Shown here in pieces: positions 1 through 6,381 of a stretch of 33,103 nt of DNA; within the stretch, counting starts at the first letter, position 1; each line of letters opens with the position of its first letter. The position numbers and the translations under genes were made by a program. The DNA is taken from the NCBI GenBank assembly GCA_903894475.1, contig CAITQH010000021.1, positions 1 through 33,103 on the forward strand. The letters run 5' to 3'. Under the pieces are notes generated by a model. The model was not told where the DNA came from. It ran no database searches and saw only the letters and a program-made list of their open reading frames with translations. Origin of the DNA: an uncultured beta proteobacterium (lineage in GTDB: Bacteria > Pseudomonadota > Gammaproteobacteria > Burkholderiales > Burkholderiaceae_C).

Positions 1-222
1 CCATTCCAGCCACCGGCGAAAGTCAGGACCGGCCGGTCGCGGCCCTGGTCCGGGATGCCAATGCGGTCACCCAGATTGAGGTTTCGTTTTCACTGACATG
101 TCGGGCTCCATTGCGGAGAAAAGTCATTCACGACTGGCAGCTTCCTGGAATTTGAATTCGACGCGAGTGAGCCGCCACTGGTGGAGGCGGGCAACGTGCC
201 TGCGACCATTCATATGATGTGA
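1..222 (+). pseudogene. Frameshifted C-terminal gene fragment entering from the left edge
   Basis: Frame 3 reads an open, protein-like stretch from the window edge (containing GESQDRPVAALVRDANAVTQ) to a TGA at 153-155. Frame 1 reads a second protein-like stretch from about 115 (KSFTTGSFLEFEFDAS) to a TGA at 220-222. The two could be one C-terminus split by a frameshift near 96-120. I do not recognise the family. It could also be chance open frame in GC-rich DNA, since both pieces are short and the 5' part lies outside the window. Confidence 0.3.
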
Positions 223-394
223 CTGCTGCGACACCCAAACGGCGTAACGGGCACACGTTTCAACAATTGCCCTTTCGGTCTATCAATTTCAACACTTTTC
301 TTGCAATCTAGGTGCTTGCTGGAAATTCAATTGCTGCCGTTCGCTTGTCAGTCAACTGACCCTACACGGTTGCCCGACCAGCAATCAGTTCAAA
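223..394. other. Intergenic gap with a half-copy of a short palindrome
   Basis: No open frame of note. At 262-278 the sequence AACAATTGCCCTTTCGG resembles one arm of the palindromes at 1681-1706 and 10085-10108. Nothing else was recognised. Local A+T is higher than in neighbouring genes. Confidence 0.4.
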
Positions 395-715
395 TCAGGC
401 TCCATGCGCGTCTGGCTGACTGATGGGTAGCGTGATGGTAAAACGGGTGCCGGTGCCAACTTGGCTCCAGACCTCGATTTCACCATGATGGCGCTCGACG
501 CTCCTGGAGGCCAACCACAGGCCCAGCCCGGAGCCCTTGCCCAGGCGATCGGTCAGGATCGATAGCTCGCGCTTGGCTTCCAGCGATTGCACAGCGTTGA
601 CCAGCAGCGTCATGAAAACCTCTAAGAGCTGAGCTGACTGACAGCATACGGCCTCAAGTGCGGCAACGCAGGAGCCAAATTCTTTTCTTTCCGTAGGGGC
701 GGCTTTACTCGTCAT
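395..715 (-). pseudogene. Histidine kinase remnant (ATPase domain pieces only)
   Basis: The 106-residue frame carries two recognisable pieces of a HisKA-type sensor kinase. The first is an N-box-like stretch (LLEVFMTLLVNAVQSLE, residues about 30-46). The second is a G2 box and C-terminal strand (GKGSGLGLWLASRSVERHHG, then GTRFTITLPI) up to the stop. A normal kinase has about 50 residues between these, including the G1 box (DxGxG) and F box; here they are missing, as are the phosphoacceptor histidine domain and any sensor. The start overlaps the stop of the upstream receiver-tail frame in an ATGA, the usual coupling of regulator to kinase. It most likely descends from a coupled regulator-kinase pair and cannot act as a kinase. 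A regulatory ATPase fragment is a remote alternative. Confidence 0.7.
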
Positions 716-1041
716 GTCAGCCGGTCCCGAACCCAGGCGATGACCTGGCGCGCACTGAAAGGCTTGATGAAAATGCGCGTCGACACCGGGCAGGTCTCGC
801 TGACCTCACTCGCAAATTCGATGGACTCGACGCCAAGCTCTTGCAGCAGCCTGCATCCGACCTGCGCCTTGATTTTTGGGCTGTAGAAGAAGGCTCCAAG
901 ACCATTTTCCAGTTCCCTCAGTTGCGCCAGCGATATGTTGTGGCGCCTGGCAAACGCCGTCTCATCAATATTCGCATCGAGCCGGCATTTGTGCAGAAGG
1001 TCCTGTTCAACCGCCGTCCAGGATGAAATCTTCGTAGTCAC
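712..1041 (-). pseudogene. HTH protein joined to a response-regulator C-terminal tail
   Basis: From a possible GTG start at 1041 the frame encodes a helix-turn-helix region (TAVEQDLLHKCRL, then FARRHNISLAQLRELENG and YSPKIKAQVGCRLLQELG). This resembles the small RodZ-like HTH proteins common in Burkholderiales. Without a stop it runs into IFIKPFSARQVIAWVRDRLT, the alpha5 end of a receiver domain containing the KPF motif. The receiver lacks its acidic pocket and phosphorylated aspartate, so this looks like a deletion junction rather than a designed fusion. The DNA of the tail (about 712-790) is clearly homologous to the end of the intact receiver at 1253-1624. The ORF-track start at 1152 gives an N-terminus with no family resemblance. 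Whether the product is made or functional is unknown. Confidence 0.55.
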
Positions 1042-1256
1042 CTGAATCTCGCCAGGATGCTTTCCGAAAACATGACGGCCTTGGTCTTGTACCGCAGCCG
1101 GCAATGCCGACCCTGCTGGCATCCTCCGGCAGGAGCGTTCAAGTCGCAGCAAGATTTCGCTGCTTCTTCGCTTCTGTTGATGCGGTCTTGGCAGTGCAGC
1201 AGCCAGTCACCAATGCGATTGCGCCACACGCTGAGAACGTAAGTCTTGCTTGTCAT
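1038..1256 (-). pseudogene. Possible 5' remnant of a kinase gene coupled to the receiver gene
   Basis: The 72-residue frame begins MTSK and overlaps the stop of the receiver gene (ATGA at 1253-1256). The kinase remnant at 395-715 does the same: it also begins MTSK and overlaps its regulator tail. The rest of the sequence (VLSVWRNRIGDWLLHCQD and onward) shows no domain I recognise and is cysteine- and arginine-rich, as decayed frames often are. I read it as the decayed start of a sensor-kinase gene, on position and the shared MTSK start only. Confidence 0.3.
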
Positions 1257-1624
1257 ACCAGCCTGTCCCGAACCCAGGCGCTGACCTGACGCGGACTAAA
1301 GGGCTTGATGAAATACGCATCGGCACCAAACCGCCGAGCCTGATCTGAGTCGGCAATCTGGCCTCGCGCACTTACCATCGCGACCTGAATACTATCGGTT
1401 TGCGGGTTGCTCTTGATCGCTTGAAGCACCTGCAAGCCATCCAGTTCGCCGGGCATCATGACATCGAGCAAGACGACCTTTGGCGGGAACTGCCGGATAC
1501 TTTCGAGCGCGCTGAGGCCATCTTTTGCTTCATCAAGTGCGTAATCCTCGCCCAAGGTGATGGCAAGCAGACGCCTAATGTCGGGGTTGTCGTCAACAAT
1601 AAGGACTTGGGTCATGGCAGGCAT
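1253..1624 (-). CDS. Single-domain response regulator (CheY-like receiver)
   Basis: The 123-residue protein is a complete stand-alone receiver. It has the acidic pair (VDDN, residues about 10-13), phosphoacceptor aspartate in LLDVMMPG (about residue 54), the serine switch (VSARG) and the lysine in FIKPF. It has no output domain, so it should relay a phosphoryl group or act by protein contact. The downstream partner gene expected from the ATGA overlap is degenerate, leaving it without an obvious adjacent kinase. It is divergent from the HD-GYP gene at 1782 across a 157-bp gap. MTQVLIVDDN, three codons downstream, is an equally good start; neither has a strong ribosome site. Confidence 0.85.
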   Translation of the reverse strand: MPAMTQVLIVDDNPDIRRLLAITLGEDYALDEAKDGLSALESIRQFPPKVVLLDVMMPGELDGLQVLQAIKSNPQTDSIQVAMVSARGQIADSDQARRFGADAYFIKPFSPRQVSAWVRDRLV

Positions 1625-1781
1625 TCAATCGAAGTGAATTAGTCCAATAATGGCCGAGTATTGGCGCTCTACGGAATAGGAACAATTACCCCAAAGGGCA
1701 ATTGTTCTTTTGGGCCAGTTCCCTAGCATGCGAAGCACGATAGCGATCCAGCTGGATCTCACGTGAAATGGTGAAATACGT
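1625..1781. promoter_or_regulatory. Divergent intergenic region with a hairpin palindrome
   Basis: The gap between the receiver gene (minus) and the HD-GYP gene (plus) holds an inverted repeat at 1681-1706: AACAATT then CCC, loop CAAA, then GGG and AATTGTT, with one A/C mismatch in the stem. It is A+T-rich around the palindrome. The same core recurs at 10085-10108. It could be an operator for divergent promoters or a dispersed hairpin repeat. No convincing -35/-10 pair was found. Confidence 0.45.
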
Positions 1782-2951
1782 ATGGCCCATCCCGCAGTCA
1801 AACTCAAGAATCGTCGGCAAGCTGCCCTGCGATTGAGTGAAACCAGCGCCCTGTTGGAAGCAGCCCTGCAGACCATGTCACAAGGAATTTGCGTGATTGG
1901 CCAGGACGGCCGCTACAAAATGGTCAATGACAGGGCCTGCGAGTTGCTGGACCTGCCGAAGTCACTGCTGCAGAGCCAACCTTTGTTGTCTGAAGTGGTG
2001 AAGTTTCAGCGCGATCGGGGTGACTTCGGACCGGGACTCTCTCGTGTGCAGGAGTCGGCGCGCAACTATGTAGCCACCTTGGGCGTGGATGTGGACGAAC
2101 GTATACCCCGGCGCTACCTGCGCCAGGACCATATTGGCCGCTATATTGAGGTCCACACCCACCGCATGCCATCAGGTGATGTGGTTCGGACCTACACCGA
2201 CGTCACGCGTTACGAGGAAGTCAATCGGCAGCTCAAGCTAGTGCTTGACGAATACCAGGAACTCAGTGACAACGCGATGCAGCGCGGTCGCGATCAGATG
2301 ATCGCCGCGCTGACTCGACTCTCTCTTGTTCGTGACAACGAAACCGGACTGCACACCAAGCGCACTCAACTCTACGTCAGGGCACTGGCGCAAGCCCTGG
2401 TTCGCGCTGGCCACTACACCGAGCAACTAGCCGAGTCACAAATTGAGCTGATTGCCAAGGCCACCCCGATGCACGACTTGGGCAAGGTCGGCATACCCGA
2501 CCATATTCTGTTAAAGCCCGGCCTCCTCACTGACGAGGAAACGCAACTTATGCGCACACACGCCGCGCTGGGCGAGTCAATTCTGCGGGTGATGGCAGGC
2601 GCAGGGCAAGCCGATGGCTCCCTGTTTTCTGTAGCAGCCAGTTTGGCCGGCGCGCACCATGAAAACTGGGACGGCAGCGGCTATCCACGGGGTCTGAGCG
2701 GCCAGGACATCCCGCTGGGAGCACGCTTGATGGCAGTTGCTGATGTGTACGACGCACTGACGACGGCCCGCGTCTACAAGCGCGCATGGACGCATGCAGA
2801 GGCGAGCGCTGAAATCCTGAAGCTCGATGGCATCAAATTTGACCCGCTGATTGTTGCTGCGTTCCAGCAGGAGGAGGCGCGCTTCTATCTCATTGCGGAG
2901 GAATTTCGCGATAAGGAAGAAACTCATCAGGCGCACAAAGCACCAGCATAA
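1782..2951 (+). CDS. PAS-HD-GYP cyclic-di-GMP phosphodiesterase
   Basis: The 389-residue protein has an N-terminal PAS-like sensor (residues about 22-145, with GICVIGQDGRYKMVND) and a C-terminal HD-GYP domain (about 165-370). Metal-site motifs are present: H191 after ETGL, HD at 231-232 in MHDLGKVGIPD, HH at 292-293, GYP at 300-302 and DVYDAL near 321. HD-GYP proteins hydrolyse cyclic di-GMP to pGpG or GMP; activity here is inferred from intact motifs. No membrane segment is visible, so it should be cytoplasmic. An in-frame TGA lies just upstream, which supports the ATG at 1782. It is followed closely by two regulator genes, suggesting one operon that couples phosphorelay to cyclic-di-GMP turnover. 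Confidence 0.9.
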   Translation: MAHPAVKLKNRRQAALRLSETSALLEAALQTMSQGICVIGQDGRYKMVNDRACELLDLPKSLLQSQPLLSEVVKFQRDRGDFGPGLSRVQESARNYVATLGVDVDERIPRRYLRQDHIGRYIEVHTHRMPSGDVVRTYTDVTRYEEVNRQLKLVLDEYQELSDNAMQRGRDQMIAALTRLSLVRDNETGLHTKRTQLYVRALAQALVRAGHYTEQLAESQIELIAKATPMHDLGKVGIPDHILLKPGLLTDEETQLMRTHAALGESILRVMAGAGQADGSLFSVAASLAGAHHENWDGSGYPRGLSGQDIPLGARLMAVADVYDALTTARVYKRAWTHAEASAEILKLDGIKFDPLIVAAFQQEEARFYLIAEEFRDKEETHQAHKAPA

Positions 2952-2961
2952 TCATTACGCA

Positions 2962-3465
2962 ATGCAGGCAAACCCAAGGATGAAAGAAATACCCCGCACA
3001 CCCTCGACCCAGGCGCCCGTTGCTTTGCCCGGTGTTGTAGCGCTGGTTGATGATGACCTCCAGATTGGTCAGGCGCTCAGTACCTGGTTCAAACTGGGTG
3101 GCTTGCAGACCGCGCACCACAGCTCAAGTGAGAGTCTGCTTCAGGCGATCACGCAGACAAATGGGCATCCAACGCTGCCGTCAAGCACCGACCCGTCGCA
3201 GCGGACTGAATTGGTCGCCGCCGTGCTCGACCTGAACCTGCCCGGCATGTCGGGTTTCGCGCTGGCCACCACGCTGCGGGAGCGCTTCCCCCGCTTGCCA
3301 ATGGTCATCATCACCGCCCTGCGCGAGGATGAAAGGGCGCCTTATGGCGCTGCGCCCTCGAGCATCACCTGCCTGCAAAAGCCTTTTGACCTTGATGCCC
3401 TGGACGAGGCGCTTTTTCCGATGATGCACGCCAACATGGTCGATGACTTGACAAACCGATCATGA
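2962..3465 (+). CDS. Stand-alone receiver-domain response regulator
   Basis: From the ATG at 2962 the protein is 167 residues. The receiver begins at VVALVDDDLQIG, has the phosphoacceptor in VLDLNLPGMSG, the switch residue in IITALR and the lysine in LQKPFDLDAL. It has no output domain. The ORF-track start at 2851 lies inside the HD-GYP gene and gives an unrelated arginine-rich leader, so a start at 2962 (or the ATG at 2980 just after AAGG) is preferred. It begins 10 bp after the HD-GYP stop and ends in a 4-base ATGA overlap with the next regulator. The loop before the phosphoacceptor strand is long (about 25 residues with TNGHPTLPSSTDPSQ), which is unusual for a receiver. Confidence 0.85.
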   Translation: MQANPRMKEIPRTPSTQAPVALPGVVALVDDDLQIGQALSTWFKLGGLQTAHHSSSESLLQAITQTNGHPTLPSSTDPSQRTELVAAVLDLNLPGMSGFALATTLRERFPRLPMVIITALREDERAPYGAAPSSITCLQKPFDLDALDEALFPMMHANMVDDLTNRS

Positions 3466-4154
3466 ACAACAAGCCGATGCTTGCCGGCAATGTGCGACGG
3501 ACGATTACCGTGGATGATGAGCGCATGGCCGCGCGTTGCGCTGTTGGGCGCGTGGTCCTGATTGACGATGACCCGCAAATTCTGGCAGCACTGGGCGCGC
3601 TGCTGGACATGGAAGGCTATGCCGTAGAGACGTATTCGTTGGCTTTGAGTTACTTGCAGGTGCTGACCTTCAACCGTCCTCTCTTTCCCGGGCCAAGTTG
3701 CGTGCTGTGCGACGTCAAGATGCCTGAAGTCGATGGCCTGGAATTGCAACGCAGACTGGCCGAGCTTGACCACATACCGCTGCTACTGATGAGCGGTGAC
3801 AGCGGCGCCTTGGAGGCGGTCAGTGCCTTTCGCGCAGGCGCCCTCAACTTCCTGATCAAACCGATCGAGGCCGATTTGCTGCTCGATGCAGTGGCTCACG
3901 CTCTGGCCGTGAGTGCACAGCGCCAGCAACTCGATGGCCGCCAGACCGATCGGGCACGACGCATTGCCTCCTTGACCGAGCGTGAACGCGATGTCGCCCG
4001 CTGCGTGGTGCGTGGCAGCATCAACCAGGATATCGCCGACGAATTGGGTATTGCACTTCGCACGGTCAAACTGCATCGGCAGCGCGCGCTGGAAAAACTC
4101 GGCGTCAATACGGTAGCCGATCTGGTTCGACTGGCGGAACCAGGCGGCCTTTAA
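3462..4154 (+). CDS. FixJ/NarL-type response regulator with LuxR HTH
   Basis: The 230-residue protein has a receiver (residues about 30-150: IDDD, phosphoacceptor D84 in CDVKMPEVDG, LLMSGDSG, IKPIEADLL) and a LuxR-type helix-turn-helix (about 168-225: LTERERDVARCVVRGSINQD, then TVKLHRQRALEKLGVNTVAD). It should be a DNA-binding transcription factor activated by phosphorylation. The first 28 residues are an extension before the receiver. It overlaps the preceding receiver gene by 4 bases and converges on the kinase gene with only a 12-bp gap, a typical arrangement for a FixJ-like regulator and its FixL-like kinase. The receiver has a short insert (LTFNRPLFPGPS) before the phosphoacceptor strand. 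Confidence 0.9.
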   Translation: MNNKPMLAGNVRRTITVDDERMAARCAVGRVVLIDDDPQILAALGALLDMEGYAVETYSLALSYLQVLTFNRPLFPGPSCVLCDVKMPEVDGLELQRRLAELDHIPLLLMSGDSGALEAVSAFRAGALNFLIKPIEADLLLDAVAHALAVSAQRQQLDGRQTDRARRIASLTERERDVARCVVRGSINQDIADELGIALRTVKLHRQRALEKLGVNTVADLVRLAEPGGL

Positions 4155-4166
4155 GGAGGCACAGGA

Positions 4167-6263
4167 TTATCCAGGCAATCGGTTCGCATTCACCGGCAAT
4201 GTCATGGTCACGCAGGCGCCTGCATCGTCGGCATTGACAATGCTCAGGGTGCCCTGGTGCTTGGCCATGATGTTGCGGGAGATCGACAGCCCCAGCCCCA
4301 AGCCGGTGCTCTTGGTGCTGAAAAACGCGGTGCCGACCTGTTCCAGGTTCTCGGGCGTCAAGCCCGGACCAGTGTCGGTGATGCTTAATTGCACCTGTTT
4401 TTGCGTCGTGTTGATCTGAATCTCGATCACGCGATGCCGGACCTGTTGCAAGGCCTCGATGGCGTTACGCAGGGCATTGAGAAGCACCTGAGAAAGTTGT
4501 ATCACATCCCCTTGCACCAGAACCGGGCTGTCGGTCATCGCGAACTTGACCAGCACTTGATGCTGACGGATATCCACTTCCATCAAATCAAGGGCGTCAA
4601 GCACCACTTGCTGCAAATCCACTACCAGGTGCTGCGCCTGGCTCGGGCGAATGAAGGTACGTATCCGCTCGATGATGTCGCTGGCGCGCCGGGTGTTGTG
4701 GATGATTCGCTCAATCAACTCCCCGACCTGGGCCGTCTCCAGACGACCGCTGCGCAAGCCCCGCTGCATGACCTGTGCGTTGGTCAGGATAGCGGTCAGC
4801 GGCTGATTGAGTTCATGCCCGAGTGAGGCCGACATCTGGCCCAGACTGCGTTGGCGATCAAGCTGGACAAGCTGATCGGTCAACCGTCGCCCCTCTGTTT
4901 CCAATTCGCCTCTGCGGCGTTTGTGTTCGGAGATGTCACGCGTCACGCCGAGCACCTCGAACATACCATCCTCATTCACCATCGGATACGCCATGACTTC
5001 GGTCCATACTGTGGAGCCGTCTTTGCAGCGGTATTCGAGCTCGCCCCGAAAAGTTTGCGGTTCTGCACCAGCAGCCAGGTCAACGTGTAATTGCGTGAAA
5101 TATCCGATGCTAATGGCTTGGGAATCGGGGGTCAGGGTCTCCTCAATGGTTTGTTGCATCGCCTCCATCGGGGTGAACCCGCGCACGGCCATGACAGCCG
5201 GGCTGACATAGGTAACGCTGCCGTCGGGCGCCATGGTCCAGATCACATCCCGGGTGTTGTCGGCCAGCAGCCGAAGTCGATGTTCGCTTATGCGCAAGGC
5301 ATCCTCAGCCTGTTTGCGAGGGGTGATGTCTTCCTTCACTGCCAGGTAGTGGCTGACCACGCCGTCCTCATCGGCAATCGGTGCAATGACGGCCCATTCA
5401 TGGTAAAGAGAGCCATCTTTTTTGCGATTCACGAGTTCGCCTTGCCACTCCTGGCCAGCAGTTAGGGCATCCCATAATTCCCGATAGGTACTGAACTTTG
5501 TCTTGTCTGACTTCAGTATCCGTGGGTTCTTCCCGACCACCGCATCGAATGGATAGCCGGTGACTTTGCTGAAGCTCGGGTTGACATATTCGATGTTGCC
5601 GGCCAAATCCGTGAGCACAATGGTGGTCGGGCTTTGCTCAACCATGCGCGTCAACTTTCGCAATTCGATCTCGACCTGCTGGCGTCGCGCGATTTCATCG
5701 TCGGCCCGCGCCAGCGCCCGAAACACCAATCTGTTGCTGTAATACACCGCACTGGCGGTCATTCCAAATAGCGCCGTAAAGTTCATCCATTGCGTGATGC
5801 CAACGCTGTAGTTCGGCTTGGGCAAGAGGCCAGCATTCTCAGCCAGGATCAAGCCCATCACTGCCAGCGAGCTTGCAATGGTGGCAAGCACAATGCCGGG
5901 CAGCTGAAACAACATGCCGACCAGAATCACCCAAAAGACATAGATCGACGCCGTCGGTGTCCGGATGGTCCCCAAACTGATGTTCGCTGCCGTTAGAAAG
6001 ACAAAAAAGAGGGTGGTCAGGGTGAATGCGACAAAGGTGACTCTGCCGCTGTGCAGTATTCGGCGAATCGACAAGAGCACGGCAAACCACAAAATAGCGA
6101 TGACCAGTGCACCGATCGGGACGTTGTTGCCAAGCACGACGCCGATGATGATAAGCACAGTCAGCAACAAATTAACGGTAATGGCCCCATTTATCAGCTC
6201 AGCGTGGCGCGTCTTTTCTTCATCACCTTCAAAAAGAGGTGACGCGAACCAGCGTCTGATCAT
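4167..6263 (-). CDS. Membrane-bound PAS-PAS sensor histidine kinase (FixL-like)
   Basis: From the ATG at 6263 the protein has 698 residues. Several hydrophobic segments (for example VNLLLTVLIIIGVVLGN and ASIYVFWVILVGMLFQLPG) fill the first 190 residues, so it is an inner-membrane sensor. Two PAS domains with PAC motifs follow (MVEQSPTTIVLTDLAGNIEY; LLADNTRDVIWTMAPDGSVTY). The kinase core has H-box GHELNQPLTAILTNAQ, N-box LLNALRNAIEALQ, G1 ITDTGPGLTPENL and G2 GLGLGLSISRNI. The HELNQPL H-box is typical of FixL/DctB-type kinases. I see no evidence of a heme-binding PAS. The ORF-track start (6296) is a TTG; a GTG at 6272 after GGGGGA is another option. It converges on the FixJ-like gene, its likely partner. 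Confidence 0.9.
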   Translation of the reverse strand: MIRRWFASPLFEGDEEKTRHAELINGAITVNLLLTVLIIIGVVLGNNVPIGALVIAILWFAVLLSIRRILHSGRVTFVAFTLTTLFFVFLTAANISLGTIRTPTASIYVFWVILVGMLFQLPGIVLATIASSLAVMGLILAENAGLLPKPNYSVGITQWMNFTALFGMTASAVYYSNRLVFRALARADDEIARRQQVEIELRKLTRMVEQSPTTIVLTDLAGNIEYVNPSFSKVTGYPFDAVVGKNPRILKSDKTKFSTYRELWDALTAGQEWQGELVNRKKDGSLYHEWAVIAPIADEDGVVSHYLAVKEDITPRKQAEDALRISEHRLRLLADNTRDVIWTMAPDGSVTYVSPAVMAVRGFTPMEAMQQTIEETLTPDSQAISIGYFTQLHVDLAAGAEPQTFRGELEYRCKDGSTVWTEVMAYPMVNEDGMFEVLGVTRDISEHKRRRGELETEGRRLTDQLVQLDRQRSLGQMSASLGHELNQPLTAILTNAQVMQRGLRSGRLETAQVGELIERIIHNTRRASDIIERIRTFIRPSQAQHLVVDLQQVVLDALDLMEVDIRQHQVLVKFAMTDSPVLVQGDVIQLSQVLLNALRNAIEALQQVRHRVIEIQINTTQKQVQLSITDTGPGLTPENLEQVGTAFFSTKSTGLGLGLSISRNIMAKHQGTLSIVNADDAGACVTMTLPVNANRLPG

Positions 6264-6381
6264 GTCTATCACATGCGTCCCCCAGTTTGTTGCCAACGAA
6301 CAAGTTTACGCTCCACCGGTTGACGGGATAGCTTGTGCCTTATGGTCGAGTTGCAAAGAAATGACTCTGAGCGCGTCGGAT

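Noticed and set aside
4155-4166. Terminator between the convergent FixJ-like and kinase genes
   Set aside because: The 12-bp gap contains no stem with a T-run.
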